A DNA stretch of 64,000 bases from an uncultured Dorea sp. (GTDB lineage Bacteria > Bacillota > Clostridia > Lachnospirales > Lachnospiraceae), in the NCBI GenBank assembly GCA_910589275.1, contig CAJUTH010000010.1, positions 1 to 64,000 of the forward strand, given 5' to 3'. The translations under genes were made by a program, and so were the position numbers. Below the pieces are notes generated by a model. The model ran no database searches, was not told the origin of the DNA, and saw nothing but the letters and a program-made list of their open reading frames with translations. Of this stretch, positions 31,763-40,929 are shown piece after piece (position 1 is the stretch's first letter; the number at the start of each line of letters is the position of its first letter).

Positions 31763-33850
31763 CTACTCTGCAACATCCTTCATGCTGAATGAAAGCCTTC
31801 CCATCTTGTCCTTGCCAAGGCATACCACCTTTACTACGTCGCCAAGAGTCAGCACATCTTCAACCTGTTTGATTCTTTCTCTGGAAATCTTAGAAATGTG
31901 AACCATTCCCTCTTTCCCCGGAGCAAATTCAATAAACGCGCCAAATTCTTTAATGCTCACAACTTTGCCCTTCAGAACCATTCCGGCCTCGAAATCCATC
32001 ACGATAATCTCAATCAGCTCTTTCGCACGGTCCATGCCCGCAGCGTCGGTTCCGCAGATTGAAACTGCTCCGTCATCGGTGATATCAATCTTAACTCCGG
32101 TCTCCTCAATGATTGCATTAATGGTCTTGCCTCTCTGTCCAACCACGTCTCCAATCTTCTGCGGATCGATCTGCATCTGGATAATCTTCGGCGCATAAGG
32201 ACCGACTTCCGGTCTCGGCTCTGCAATCGCCTTTGCCATAACCTGGTCAAGAATATAGGTTCTTGCCTTCTTCGTAGCGGCAATAGCTTCTTCAATGATC
32301 GGCCTTGTCAGTCCGTGAATCTTAATATCCATCTGAATTGCCGTAATACCCTTATGGGTACCAGCCACCTTAAAGTCCATATCTCCAAAGAAATCTTCCA
32401 GCCCCTGTATATCTGTCAGAACCAGATAATCATCATCAGAATCACCGGTCACCAAACCTGCGGAAATACCCGCAACCGCCGCTTTGATCGGAACTCCCGC
32501 CGCCATCAGCGACATAGAGGAAGCGCATACGCTCGCCTGGGAAGTCGAACCGTTGGACTCAAACGTCTCAGATACCGTACGGATCGCATATGGGAAATCC
32601 GCCTCTGGGGGAAGTACCGGAACCAGCGCCCGCTCTGCCAGCGCGCCATGGCCGATCTCCCGGCGCCCCGGCCCCCTTGACGGCCTTGTCTCACCTACCG
32701 AATAGGACGGGAAGTTATAGTGGTGCATATATCGCTTCGACGTCTCAGCCTCATCCAGTCCATCCAGCCTCTGGGCCTCGGAAAGAGGCGCCAAGGTACA
32801 GATATTGCAGATCTGTGTCTGTCCCCTGGTAAACATCGCTGACCCGTGGACTCTTGGAATCAGATCTACCTCCGCCGCCAATGGACGAATCTGGTCGATT
32901 GCCCTTCCGTCTGGACGTTTGTGATCCTTTAAGATCATCTTTCGCACCGTCTTCTTCTGATACTGGTAAACAGCCTCCGAAAGCACAGCAAGCCATTCCT
33001 CGTTCTCGGCGAAACGCTCTTCCAGCTTTTCTGTGATCCGGCGGATATTCTCCTCCCGGACTTGTTTCTCATCTGTAAAAACAGCCTGCTCCATCTCCTC
33101 TGGCGGCACAATCTCTTTGATTGCCGCAAACAGCTCTTCTGGAACTGCGCAACTCTCATATGCATGCTTCGGTTTGCCGCACTCTGCAACAATCGTATCG
33201 ATAAATGCAATGACCTTCTGATTCAAATCATGGGCAGCAAAAATCGCCTCGATCATCCGCTCCTCCGGAACCTCATTGGCCCCGGCCTCAATCATGATTA
33301 CCTTCTCTTTTGTGGAAGCAACCGTAAGCGCGAGTTCTGAAATATCCCTCTGGTCTGCGGTAGGATTAAATACAAATTCTCCGTTAACAAGGCCCACCTG
33401 TGTGGTAGAGATCGGTCCGTCAAAAGGAATGTCAGAGATTGTCGTTGCAATAGCCGCGCCAATCATAGCAGTAAGCTCCGGCGAACAATCCTGATCTACC
33501 GAAAGAACCAGATTTTCCAGAGTCACATCGTTGCGGTAATCTTTTGGAAACAGCGGTCTCATAGGACGATCAATCACACGGTCAGTCAACACCGCATTCT
33601 CCGACGCCTTTCCCTCTCTCTTATTAAATCCTCCTGGGATCTTGCCCACTGCATACATCCGTTCATTATATTCAACACTCAAGGGGAAAAAGTCAATGCC
33701 TTCCCTTGGTTTTTCAGATGCCGTTGCGGTACACAAAACCGTCGTATCTCCATAGTGCATCAAAACCGCGCCATTTGCCTGTTTTGCAACTCTGCCCACG
33801 TCAACGCGCAGCGTTCTGCCAGCCAATTCCATTTCAAATTGTTTGTACAT
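31763..33850 (-). CDS. pnp: polyribonucleotide nucleotidyltransferase (PNPase)
   Basis: 695 residues from the ATG after AAAGGA. Two RNase PH domains (the second with the catalytic DIQGLEDFFGDMDFKVAGT region), an alpha-helical linker, KH domain (GDVVGQRGKTINAIIEETG) and S1 domain at the C terminus (GKVVSIKEFGAFIEFAPGKEGMVHISKIS). It degrades RNA 3' to 5' phosphorolytically and works in the RNA degradosome. The leader contains a long stem, fitting the autoregulation known for pnp. It follows rpsO, the classical rpsO-pnp order. Confidence 0.98.
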   Translation of the reverse strand: MYKQFEMELAGRTLRVDVGRVAKQANGAVLMHYGDTTVLCTATASEKPREGIDFFPLSVEYNERMYAVGKIPGGFNKREGKASENAVLTDRVIDRPMRPLFPKDYRNDVTLENLVLSVDQDCSPELTAMIGAAIATTISDIPFDGPISTTQVGLVNGEFVFNPTADQRDISELALTVASTKEKVIMIEAGANEVPEERMIEAIFAAHDLNQKVIAFIDTIVAECGKPKHAYESCAVPEELFAAIKEIVPPEEMEQAVFTDEKQVREENIRRITEKLEERFAENEEWLAVLSEAVYQYQKKTVRKMILKDHKRPDGRAIDQIRPLAAEVDLIPRVHGSAMFTRGQTQICNICTLAPLSEAQRLDGLDEAETSKRYMHHYNFPSYSVGETRPSRGPGRREIGHGALAERALVPVLPPEADFPYAIRTVSETFESNGSTSQASVCASSMSLMAAGVPIKAAVAGISAGLVTGDSDDDYLVLTDIQGLEDFFGDMDFKVAGTHKGITAIQMDIKIHGLTRPIIEEAIAATKKARTYILDQVMAKAIAEPRPEVGPYAPKIIQMQIDPQKIGDVVGQRGKTINAIIEETGVKIDITDDGAVSICGTDAAGMDRAKELIEIIVMDFEAGMVLKGKVVSIKEFGAFIEFAPGKEGMVHISKISRERIKQVEDVLTLGDVVKVVCLGKDKMGRLSFSMKDVAE

Positions 33851-33904
33851 AAGTAGTTTTCCTTTCTCTTCTCTCACTTATTTTCTTTCATGAAAACAAG
33901 AACT

Positions 33905-33958
33905 ACCGAAACTACTGAAAAACTCATTTTAACAAATGCCCTTTTCAGTGGTCTCGGA
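33905..33958 (-). promoter_or_regulatory. pnp: pnp leader stem
   Basis: Inverted repeat with CCGA/TCGG outside and ACTGAAAA/TTTTCAGT inside, located in the untranslated leader about 55 bp before the pnp start. In E. coli RNase III and PNPase act on such a leader stem to control pnp. A TATACT -10 box lies upstream near 34000. Confidence 0.45.
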
Positions 33959-34035
33959 ATACTTGTCCCTGTTCACAGTCCTTTTTAGTATAACACAGCA
34001 AACTGAAAAATACTACTGTTATTTTTAGGTTCATT

Positions 34036-34107
34036 ACAGTTTAACAGGGTGTCTGGCCCTTACGGAGCGCCTGCCATAGGAAACAGGGCGAGACAACCTT
34101 TTTCCGT
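34036..34107 (+). repeat. partial copy of the long-inverted-repeat element (fragment D)
   Basis: Shares CAGGGTGTCTGGCC with the left arm of the copy at 43757 and CAGGGCGAGAC with the reverse complement of that copy's right arm and core edge. Only about 70 bp are present and the rest of the core is missing; the homology stops just before the rpsO terminator. Probably a truncated relative. Confidence 0.55.
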
Positions 34108-34116
34108 GCAGCAAAT

Positions 34117-34142
34117 AACCCGGCAGCTTTACGCCGCCGGGT
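34117..34142 (-). terminator. rpsO terminator-like hairpin
   Basis: ACCCGGCgGC / GCtGCCGGGT with a 5-nt loop, about 35 bp downstream of the rpsO stop. The stem is strong and the T-rich tail short. Confidence 0.55.
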
Positions 34143-34175
34143 ACCTTATCTTCTCTAAAAATCATGTTCTGACGT

Positions 34176-34442
34176 TTACTTACGCAGTCCAAGTCTCTCA
34201 ATCAGAGAACGGTATCTCTCGATATCCTTCTCTTTCAAATATGCAAGAAGTCCTCTTCTCTGTCCAACCATCTTAAGAAGTCCTCTTCTTGAATGATGAT
34301 CTTTCGGATTTGCCTTAAAATGCTCTGTAAGGTCGTTGATTCTGGCCGTCAGGATTGCGATCTGCACTTCCGGCGAACCGGTATCTCCTTCCCCTCTTCC
34401 GTAATCAGCAATAATCTGACTCTTCTGCTCTTTTGTTACCAT
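34176..34442 (-). CDS. rpsO: 30S ribosomal protein S15
   Basis: 88 residues, the exact family length. Contains the S15 signature RGEGDTGSPEVQIAILTARINDLTEHFKANPKDHHSRRGLLKMVGQRRGLLAYLK. An AAAGGAGG site precedes the ATG. S15 binds 16S rRNA early in 30S assembly and represses its own mRNA in many bacteria; a leader hairpin is present upstream. Confidence 0.98.
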   Translation of the reverse strand: MVTKEQKSQIIADYGRGEGDTGSPEVQIAILTARINDLTEHFKANPKDHHSRRGLLKMVGQRRGLLAYLKEKDIERYRSLIERLGLRK

Positions 34443-34483
34443 GATTCTTTCCTCCTTTTCTTCTCACTGCCGGCATTAAGTAA

Positions 34484-34506
34484 CGGTCGGAGTCCTCCGG
34501 TTACCG
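34484..34506 (-). promoter_or_regulatory. rpsO: candidate S15-binding leader structure of rpsO
   Basis: On the minus strand CGGT-aac-CGGAG pairs with CTCCG-ACCG, a compact hairpin between the promoter and the ribosome site, where S15 autoregulatory structures are found in other bacteria. Assignment rests on position and fold only. Confidence 0.4.
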
Positions 34507-34531
34507 AACGCCAGTTGATTCACACTGTGTT

Positions 34532-34561
34532 AGTATAGCATAGCGCCTGGCTGCATGTAAA
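34532..34561 (-). promoter_or_regulatory. rpsO: rpsO promoter
   Basis: Minus strand TTTACA, 18-bp spacer, TATACT. Confidence 0.6.
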
Positions 34562-34569
34562 GTCTTTTT

Positions 34570-35508
34570 TCATATACATATTTTGTTACTATTCACAAAA
34601 AAATTCTTGCCATATGCAATATCTTTATCAATACAAGCTTTCATCTCTGACACATCAGCGAATTTTCTCTCCGGCCTCCTAAATTCATGCAGCTCGGTTG
34701 CGGCCTTCTTGCCGTAAGCATTTCCGTGATACTCAAACAGATAGCTTTCCACAAGCATGCGCTCTTCCTCTGCAACAGTAGGCTTTACGCCTATATTACA
34801 GATTCCGTCATATCCGCATCCATCCACATAGGTACGTGATACATAGACTCCCTTTGGCGGTATCACCTTATGCTCCTTTGGCGCCACATTGAGCGTAGGA
34901 AAACCAAGCTTCCTGCCTAGCTGTTTCCCATGCTCTACGATTCCCATAATCGTATAAGGATAACCCAGCAGCCGGTTCGCCAGCGCAAGATCTCCCTCCG
35001 CCAGCGCCTCTTTAATATAGGTACTGCTGATAATCCGGCCATGATACCGCTCTTTTTCAATCACAATCAGTTTATAACCATATTTCTCTTGGTATTCCTT
35101 GAGCATATGGATATTTCCCCGCTTCTGATAGCCAAAGCAGAAATCCGTACCCACAACCACATAGGCGGCGCGGAATAATCCAGCCAGTACATCCCGGATA
35201 AAATCCTCCGCTGGAATCAAGCTGAACGATTTAGTAAACGGACAGTCCACAAGCTTATCGATTCTTCCCTCCAGCCGGAGTCTCTGCTCTTCCTTCGTCA
35301 TCAGAATCTCTCTTTTTATCCTCAAACTGTCAAAATACGGAATCATGTTGAAAGAACATACAACACTTTCTAGGTCTTTCTCCTTGGCATACTCTATTAC
35401 TTTTTCGATCAGTTTTTCATGTCCGCGGTGAAGACCGTCAAATTTCCCCAGCGTAACCGCCGTCCTTTTGTCCCCGCAATACGCTTCCAATCCTTCTATA
35501 TACTGCAT
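34570..35508 (-). CDS. ribF: bifunctional riboflavin kinase/FMN adenylyltransferase
   Basis: 312 residues. N-terminal FAD synthetase domain with VTLGKFDGLHRGHEKLI and the ISSTYIKEAL motif; C-terminal flavokinase domain with GKQLGRKLGFPTLNV and the PPKGVYVSRTY strand. It makes FMN and FAD from riboflavin in the cytosol, supplying the many flavoproteins in this window including Rnf. Last gene of the rimP-nusA-infB operon, after truB. Confidence 0.95.
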   Translation of the reverse strand: MQYIEGLEAYCGDKRTAVTLGKFDGLHRGHEKLIEKVIEYAKEKDLESVVCSFNMIPYFDSLRIKREILMTKEEQRLRLEGRIDKLVDCPFTKSFSLIPAEDFIRDVLAGLFRAAYVVVGTDFCFGYQKRGNIHMLKEYQEKYGYKLIVIEKERYHGRIISSTYIKEALAEGDLALANRLLGYPYTIMGIVEHGKQLGRKLGFPTLNVAPKEHKVIPPKGVYVSRTYVDGCGYDGICNIGVKPTVAEEERMLVESYLFEYHGNAYGKKAATELHEFRRPERKFADVSEMKACIDKDIAYGKNFFVNSNKICI

Positions 35509-35540
35509 AATACCGCATATTTCTCCCTTATTGTTACAAT

Positions 35541-36434
35541 TTACAGGAACATCTTTACGGCCTGAAACCGCTGACCCTCCTGCACATATTTATAAATTGC
35601 CGTAAAATTTCCGGCGGAATCATATATCCGCACATACTCCATATCCGACAGATGAAGGTGCGGACAACTCATTACAAAAGAATTACCGTTTTTTAACCGA
35701 TTATTCAATTCCTCTCCTATCTGGATTTTTTTATACTGCAGGAATACAGCGTCGACAGGAATAAGAAGCTTATCAAGCTCTCCCCTTCCCATCATTTCCT
35801 GCAGATATTCTAACCGGCAGCTTTCCCCGATTTCAAAGGAACCGGAACGGATACGAAGCAGAGATTCCATACATCCCCCTACTCCAAGCTTTTCACCAAT
35901 GTCATGGCAGAGTGTGCGGATATAAGTTCCCTTCGAGCAGGATACCTCTATCTCAACCCGCGGAAGTTCCATGCTTATGATCTGAATATCATAGACGGAT
36001 ACGCGCCTTGCTTTTCTCTCAACAGTCCTTCCTTCCCTTGCCAGTTCATAAAGCTTCTTCCCATCCATCTTTAACGCAGAATACATGGGCGGAATCTGGT
36101 CATATTCCCCAATAAACCCCCGAATCGCCTCTTTTGTATCGGCTTCACGCAATGTGTCCGTATTATGTCTCTCCAGCACTTTTCCTGAAATATCCTGAGT
36201 ATCCGTAACTACCCCAAGAAGCAGCACGGCTCGATATGCTTTATCCTTTTCAGTCAGCAGTCCGCTCAGCTTTGTAGCCTTCCCCAAACACACCGGAAGA
36301 ACTCCTTCTGCGTCCGGATCCAGCGTACCGGTATGGCCGATTTTCTTCTGCCCGGTAATACCCCTGAGGACCGCCACTACATCATGGGAGGTATAGCCCT
36401 TTTCTTTATACACATTTAAAATTCCATGCAGCAT
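35541..36434 (-). CDS. truB: tRNA pseudouridine(55) synthase TruB
   Basis: 297 residues. Catalytic Asp in GHTGTLDPDAEGVLPVCLGKATKLS near residue 38; YKEKGYTSHDVVAVLRG near the N terminus; GTYIRTLCHDIGEKLG in the centre. It makes pseudouridine 55 in the T-loop of tRNA. Start lies 3 bp after the stop of the DHH phosphoesterase gene. Confidence 0.96.
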   Translation of the reverse strand: MLHGILNVYKEKGYTSHDVVAVLRGITGQKKIGHTGTLDPDAEGVLPVCLGKATKLSGLLTEKDKAYRAVLLLGVVTDTQDISGKVLERHNTDTLREADTKEAIRGFIGEYDQIPPMYSALKMDGKKLYELAREGRTVERKARRVSVYDIQIISMELPRVEIEVSCSKGTYIRTLCHDIGEKLGVGGCMESLLRIRSGSFEIGESCRLEYLQEMMGRGELDKLLIPVDAVFLQYKKIQIGEELNNRLKNGNSFVMSCPHLHLSDMEYVRIYDSAGNFTAIYKYVQEGQRFQAVKMFL

Positions 36435-36437
36435 AGG

Positions 36438-37388
36438 CTACTCCTTCGCAAACTGCAGTTCAATCTGTCTGGACAGATTATTCAAAACGTCATGGATTGT
36501 ACCCGGCATCGTACAGCCGGCAGCCTTTACATGGCCTCCTCCGCCAAAATACCCTGCAATAACGCTCACATCTACTTCTCTCTTCGAGCGCAGGCTGACT
36601 TTATACACATCTTTTTCTGTCTCATAGGCAAAGATGGCCACTTCTACGCCCTTGGTAAGCCGAAGCTGCGCCACAATCCCATCCAGATCCTTCGGCGATA
36701 CTCCATAAAACTCTAACTGGGATTTTCTCATGAATGCCGCAATACATTTTCCATCCATAAAAACAATGCTCTCCAGCAACGCGCGCCCCAGTACCTGATT
36801 CTGCGCGTAGGATTTTTCATAGTAGGTAGCATCTATCAGCGACGCAGCGTCGATTCCTGTTTCCAAAAGCTCGGCGGCCGCGCGGAAAGTCGCGGGAGAT
36901 GTACAGGAATACTGGAACACGCCCGTATCATGCGCAATTCCTATGTATAGACACTCAGCGATTTCTTTTGTGACCTTATCTTTTTCCATCAAACCATATA
37001 CAAGCTCCGACGTTGAGCTCGCATCCGGAACAATATAATTGTCATCCGCAAAAGAACTGTTGCTTGCGTGATGGTCAATACAATAAGTATGTAGAGCCGA
37101 CTGAAACAGCGATGCGGAAAATCCCAGACGTTCCGCGTCGCCACAGTCAAGGCAGATAAATAAATCGTATACCGCATCAATGGAAATCTCGCTCCTAATA
37201 TCTTCGGTTCCCCTGATAAATCCAAATTTCTCCGGAATCGGCTCCAGATATATATCCGTTATAATCTCCGGATAATTATCCTTTATATACCGGTATAATC
37301 CCATACAGGAGCCGACACAGTCCCCGTCAGGGCGCACATGGCCGCCAATCGCAACTCTGTGCGCATCCTGCAACAACTTATTCAGCAT
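36438..37388 (-). CDS. nrnA: DHH/DHHA1 phosphoesterase (NrnA-like nanoRNase)
   Basis: 316 residues from an ATG lying inside the last codons of rbfA. DHH-domain motifs: GGHVRPDGDCVGSCMGLY, CLDCGDAERLG, the DHHASN motif and GIAHDTGVFQYS. DHHA1 end: GGGGHVKAAGC. NrnA degrades 2-5 nt RNAs and dephosphorylates 3'-phosphoadenosine 5'-phosphate. Between rbfA and truB, a conserved position in Firmicutes. Confidence 0.92.
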   Translation of the reverse strand: MLNKLLQDAHRVAIGGHVRPDGDCVGSCMGLYRYIKDNYPEIITDIYLEPIPEKFGFIRGTEDIRSEISIDAVYDLFICLDCGDAERLGFSASLFQSALHTYCIDHHASNSSFADDNYIVPDASSTSELVYGLMEKDKVTKEIAECLYIGIAHDTGVFQYSCTSPATFRAAAELLETGIDAASLIDATYYEKSYAQNQVLGRALLESIVFMDGKCIAAFMRKSQLEFYGVSPKDLDGIVAQLRLTKGVEVAIFAYETEKDVYKVSLRSKREVDVSVIAGYFGGGGHVKAAGCTMPGTIHDVLNNLSRQIELQFAKE

Positions 37389-37761
37389 CTTCCTCACCAT
37401 CCATATTCAAATCCTTGGTTACATCGCTAATTCGCTTAGACATATTTACACCGTATTCAATTGACTGGTCAAGCACGAAGGTAATCTCCGGCGTATTGCG
37501 CATATTTAATCCTCTCGCAAGTTCACGGCGGATAAACCCTTCTGCACTCCTTAATCCTTTTATCGTATCCTCCTTGGCCTTCTCATCCCCCAGCACGCTG
37601 ATATATGCCTTACAGGTCTTGAGATCCGGTGCCACCGAAACAGCGACAACGGAAGTCCAAGGGGCTACCCTTGGATCTTTGAGCCCCGCCCGGATGATAT
37701 TACTCAGTTCTCTTTGAACCTCTGTATTCACCCTTGTATTCTTAATACTGTTTTTCCTCAA
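37378..37761 (-). CDS. rbfA: ribosome-binding factor A
   Basis: 127 residues. KH-like fold with NTEVQRELSNIIRAGLKDPRV, DLKTCKAYISVLG and RRELARGLNMRNTPEITFVLDQSIEYG. It helps 16S rRNA 5' end maturation and 30S assembly. Acidic C terminus overlaps the start of the next gene. Confidence 0.95.
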   Translation of the reverse strand: MRKNSIKNTRVNTEVQRELSNIIRAGLKDPRVAPWTSVVAVSVAPDLKTCKAYISVLGDEKAKEDTIKGLRSAEGFIRRELARGLNMRNTPEITFVLDQSIEYGVNMSKRISDVTKDLNMDGEEDAE

Positions 37762-37812
37762 TTCTTATTCTCCTTTATTCACACAGCGGCATTTCGTTCT
37801 GCCGCAAAACGT

Positions 37813-40800
37813 CTATCTTGGTATCTCTACCATCTTGAATGCCTCAACCTGATCTCCTTCTTTGATATCGTTAAAGTTCTCAAAGACAAAACCACATTCA
37901 TATCCGGTCCTGACTTCTTTTACATCATCCTTGAACCTTCTTAATGAGGCAAGCTTTCCGTCATAAATAACAATTCCGTCACGGACAATTCTTGCCTGAC
38001 AGTCTCTCTCAAAAATTCCGTCAGTCACATAGGAGCCTGCAATTGTTCCGACACCGGAAGCCTTGAATGTCTGGCGCACCTCTGCGTGGCCGAGCACCTT
38101 CTCCTCAAAGATTGGATCCAGCATACCTTTCATAGCTGCCTGAACATCTTCAATCGCATTGTAGATTACGCGGTACAGCCGCACATCCACGCCCTCCCGC
38201 TCTGCGGTTTCCTTAGCGGTTGCATCCGGGCGGACATTAAACCCAATAATAATTGCGTTGGATGCAGAAGCAAGGCTTACGTCTGATTCATTGATTGCGC
38301 CTACGCCGCCGTGGATAATCTTAACAACAACCTCTTCATTGGACAGCTTCAAAAGGCTCTGCTTGATCGCTTCAACAGATCCCTGAACATCCGCTTTCAC
38401 AACGATTCCAAGCTCCTTTAAGTTACCTTCCTTAATCTGGTTAAACAGATCATCCAATGACAGCTTACTCTTAGTATCCTCCAAAAGTTTTGCTTTATTC
38501 TGAGAAATAAACGTCTCGGCAAAACTCCTTGCATCCTTATCGTTCTTACAGCCTACAAATACCTCTCCTGCATTAGGAACATCATTTAATCCAAGGATCT
38601 CAACAGGAACTGACGGGCCGGCTTCTTTGACGCGCCTTCCCTTGTCGTCCATCATAGCTCTTACCTTACCAAAGGCAGAACCAGCCGCAATTGCGTCCCC
38701 TACGCGCAAGGTTCCCTTCTGGACCAGTACCGTTGCAACGGAACCCTTGCCCTTATCCAGCTCGGCCTCAATAACCAGACCTCTCGCCCGGCGGTTCGGA
38801 TTCGCTTTCAGCTCTGACATCTCGGCCGTCAACAGAAGCATTTCCATCAGCTCCTTTAAGCCTTCCCCGGTCTTGGCGGATACCGGTACAAAGATTGTAC
38901 TTCCGCCCCAGTCCTCCGGAATCAGTTCATACTCGGACAGCTCCTGTTTCACGCGGTCTATATTTGCACTTGGCTTATCAATCTTATTAATAGCAACCAC
39001 AATCTCGATTCCCGCAGCCTTTGCATGGTTGATTGCCTCTACAGTCTGCGGCATAACGCCGTCGTCAGCAGCAACCACCAAAATGGCAATATCCGTCGAA
39101 TTTGCACCTCGCATACGCATAGCGGTAAACGCCTCGTGCCCCGGCGTATCCAGAAACGTAATCTTTTCACCGTTTACTGTAACAACAGACGCGCCGATAT
39201 GCTGTGTAATGCCGCCCGCTTCCCGGTCAATTACATTCGTATGCCGGATTGCATCCAAAAGAGAAGTCTTACCATGGTCAACGTGGCCCATAACGCAGAC
39301 TACCGGAGGACGTTTCTTCATCTTTTTCTCGTCCTCATCCTCTTCTTTGAGAAGTTCCTCAATTACATCCACAACCTCTTCTTTTTCACAGAGCACATCA
39401 AATTCCAACGCGATCTCTTCCGCGGTATCGTAATCAATCTCCTGATTAACCGTTACGATCTTTCCCTGCATAAACAACTTTTTCACGATTACAGAAGGAA
39501 CAATCTTCATCTTATCAGCCAAATCCTTAATGGTAAGTATCTCTGGAAGTATAATAGACTTAATGACCTCTTCTACCTTTTGCACCTTCTGCTGAGGCTT
39601 CTGCATCTGTTGCTTTGGCTCATTCTTCTGCTTCTTACCCTTCGGCATTCTATCGTCGTCTCGGTAATCCTTCTTTTTATAATCGTCCTTGCCCTTGCCT
39701 TTGCTTCTCTGCGGTTTCTGTCCTTCGATTGCCGGAGTTGGAATTGCAGGATTACTCTTTCTTCCCTGACGGTCCTTATGCTCGCCGCGGAAACTGTCGC
39801 GGTCTCTGTCGCCTCGTCCGCCTTGGAAGCGGTCTCCCTGCGGGCGCTCCCCTCTTCCCGGTCTTCCGTCCGGACGTCTCTCTCCCTGCGGGCGGTCTCC
39901 TCTTCCCGGCCTTCCGTCCGGACGTCTCTCTCCCTGCGGGCGGTCTCCTCTTCCCGGCCTTCCATCCGGGCGTCTCTCTCCCTGTGGGCGGTCTCCTCTT
40001 CCCGGCCTTCTATCTGAACGCTTTTCGCCCTGTATACGGTCTCCTCTTCCCGGTCTTGGCTCTGAACGCCTCTCGGACCGCGGACGGTCATTCTGAACGC
40101 GGTTATTTGCTGTATGCTCGCTCTGTGCCTTGTTCTCCTGCACCTTGTTCTCCTGGACTTTGTTTTCCTGAACTTTGTTTTCCGGCACTTTATTCTCCTG
40201 AACTTTGTTTTCCGGCACTCTTTCTTCCGGCACTCTTTCTTCCGGCACTTTTTTCTCTGTCACTTTGCTCTCCTGTACAGTCTTCTCTTTTACAGGCGCT
40301 TCCACTGTTTTATTCTCCTGTATTGTAGTATCTGCCGGAATCTGCTGTGGCTTTATCTCTGTCTTTACAGGCTTCTCCGGCTGTTCCTTCGCCGCCTCCG
40401 GTTTTACATTCTGAGCCGGCTTTGTCCCTGGCGCCGGCCGGCCATTCTGTACCTGCATCGGCTTTAACGGTTTTGTTCCCGGCGCAGGCCTTCCGTTCTG
40501 CACCTGCATCGGCCTTGCGTTCTGCATCGGCCGGCCTCCGGCTCCAAACCTGCCTCCGCCATTTTGACGTCCTCCCTGACGGTTTCCTCCTTTGCCGCCG
40601 TCTCTGGTATTCTGCGGCCTGAATACATGAACAATATTCTTTTTCTTCGGCGCGGCCGTCTCCGCCTTCGGCACCTCTGCGGCCTTCTTCTCTACTTCCG
40701 CCTTTGGCGCGTCCTCTGTAGGCTTATCCGCCTTCGTGGTCTCTGCTTTTCCTCCAAAAGCCTTCTTTACAAGCGCAACATCGCCGTCCTCTATCGAGCT

Positions 40801-40905
40801 CATATGGCTCTTTACTTCTATATTCTTTTCGCCCAAAAACTCAAGGAGCTCCTTGCTGCTCTTCCCAAGCTCTTTTGCAAGCTCATATACTTTCATCTTT
40901 GACAT
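37813..40905 (-). CDS. infB: translation initiation factor IF-2
   Basis: 1030 residues. N-terminal IF2_N motif (MKVYELAKELGKSSKELLEFL), then about 370 residues of low-complexity linker, a second IF2_N-like domain (LTIKDLADKMKIVPSVIVKKLFMQG), G domain with GHVDHGKTSLLDAIR, DTPGHEAFTAMR and NKIDK, then domains II-IV. It places initiator tRNA on the 30S subunit. The linker is unusually repetitive: pentapeptides of the VxENK type and 16-residue RPGRGDRPQGERRPDG units, mirrored as DNA tandem repeats. Confidence 0.97.
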   Translation of the reverse strand: MSKMKVYELAKELGKSSKELLEFLGEKNIEVKSHMSSIEDGDVALVKKAFGGKAETTKADKPTEDAPKAEVEKKAAEVPKAETAAPKKKNIVHVFRPQNTRDGGKGGNRQGGRQNGGGRFGAGGRPMQNARPMQVQNGRPAPGTKPLKPMQVQNGRPAPGTKPAQNVKPEAAKEQPEKPVKTEIKPQQIPADTTIQENKTVEAPVKEKTVQESKVTEKKVPEERVPEERVPENKVQENKVPENKVQENKVQENKVQENKAQSEHTANNRVQNDRPRSERRSEPRPGRGDRIQGEKRSDRRPGRGDRPQGERRPDGRPGRGDRPQGERRPDGRPGRGDRPQGERRPDGRPGRGERPQGDRFQGGRGDRDRDSFRGEHKDRQGRKSNPAIPTPAIEGQKPQRSKGKGKDDYKKKDYRDDDRMPKGKKQKNEPKQQMQKPQQKVQKVEEVIKSIILPEILTIKDLADKMKIVPSVIVKKLFMQGKIVTVNQEIDYDTAEEIALEFDVLCEKEEVVDVIEELLKEEDEDEKKMKKRPPVVCVMGHVDHGKTSLLDAIRHTNVIDREAGGITQHIGASVVTVNGEKITFLDTPGHEAFTAMRMRGANSTDIAILVVAADDGVMPQTVEAINHAKAAGIEIVVAINKIDKPSANIDRVKQELSEYELIPEDWGGSTIFVPVSAKTGEGLKELMEMLLLTAEMSELKANPNRRARGLVIEAELDKGKGSVATVLVQKGTLRVGDAIAAGSAFGKVRAMMDDKGRRVKEAGPSVPVEILGLNDVPNAGEVFVGCKNDKDARSFAETFISQNKAKLLEDTKSKLSLDDLFNQIKEGNLKELGIVVKADVQGSVEAIKQSLLKLSNEEVVVKIIHGGVGAINESDVSLASASNAIIIGFNVRPDATAKETAEREGVDVRLYRVIYNAIEDVQAAMKGMLDPIFEEKVLGHAEVRQTFKASGVGTIAGSYVTDGIFERDCQARIVRDGIVIYDGKLASLRRFKDDVKEVRTGYECGFVFENFNDIKEGDQVEAFKMVEIPR
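39833..40070. repeat. 48-bp tandem repeat inside infB
   Basis: About five imperfect 48-bp units encoding RPGRGDRPQGERRPDG-like 16-mers. The two middle units are nearly identical at the DNA level, suggesting recent copy-number change. Confidence 0.8.
40120..40255. repeat. 15-bp tandem repeat inside infB
   Basis: Roughly nine copies of a 15-bp unit encoding V-[PQ]-E-[NE]-[KR]. In frame with infB, so copy-number changes would not disrupt it. Confidence 0.75.
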
Positions 40906-40929
40906 ACAAACTAACCTCCTCTATGCAAC

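Noticed and set aside
34570..35508. FMN riboswitch ahead of ribF
   Set aside because: ribF lies 32 bp after truB inside a long operon; no room for, or sequence resembling, an RFN element.
39833..40070. CRISPR-like array
   Set aside because: The 48-bp units are contiguous without spacers and are in frame inside infB.
39025..40622. Long plus-strand open frames opposite infB
   Set aside because: They mirror the repetitive, GC-biased infB linker, lack ribosome sites and encode compositionally odd Ser/Arg/Pro peptides. The minus-strand infB frame explains the region fully.
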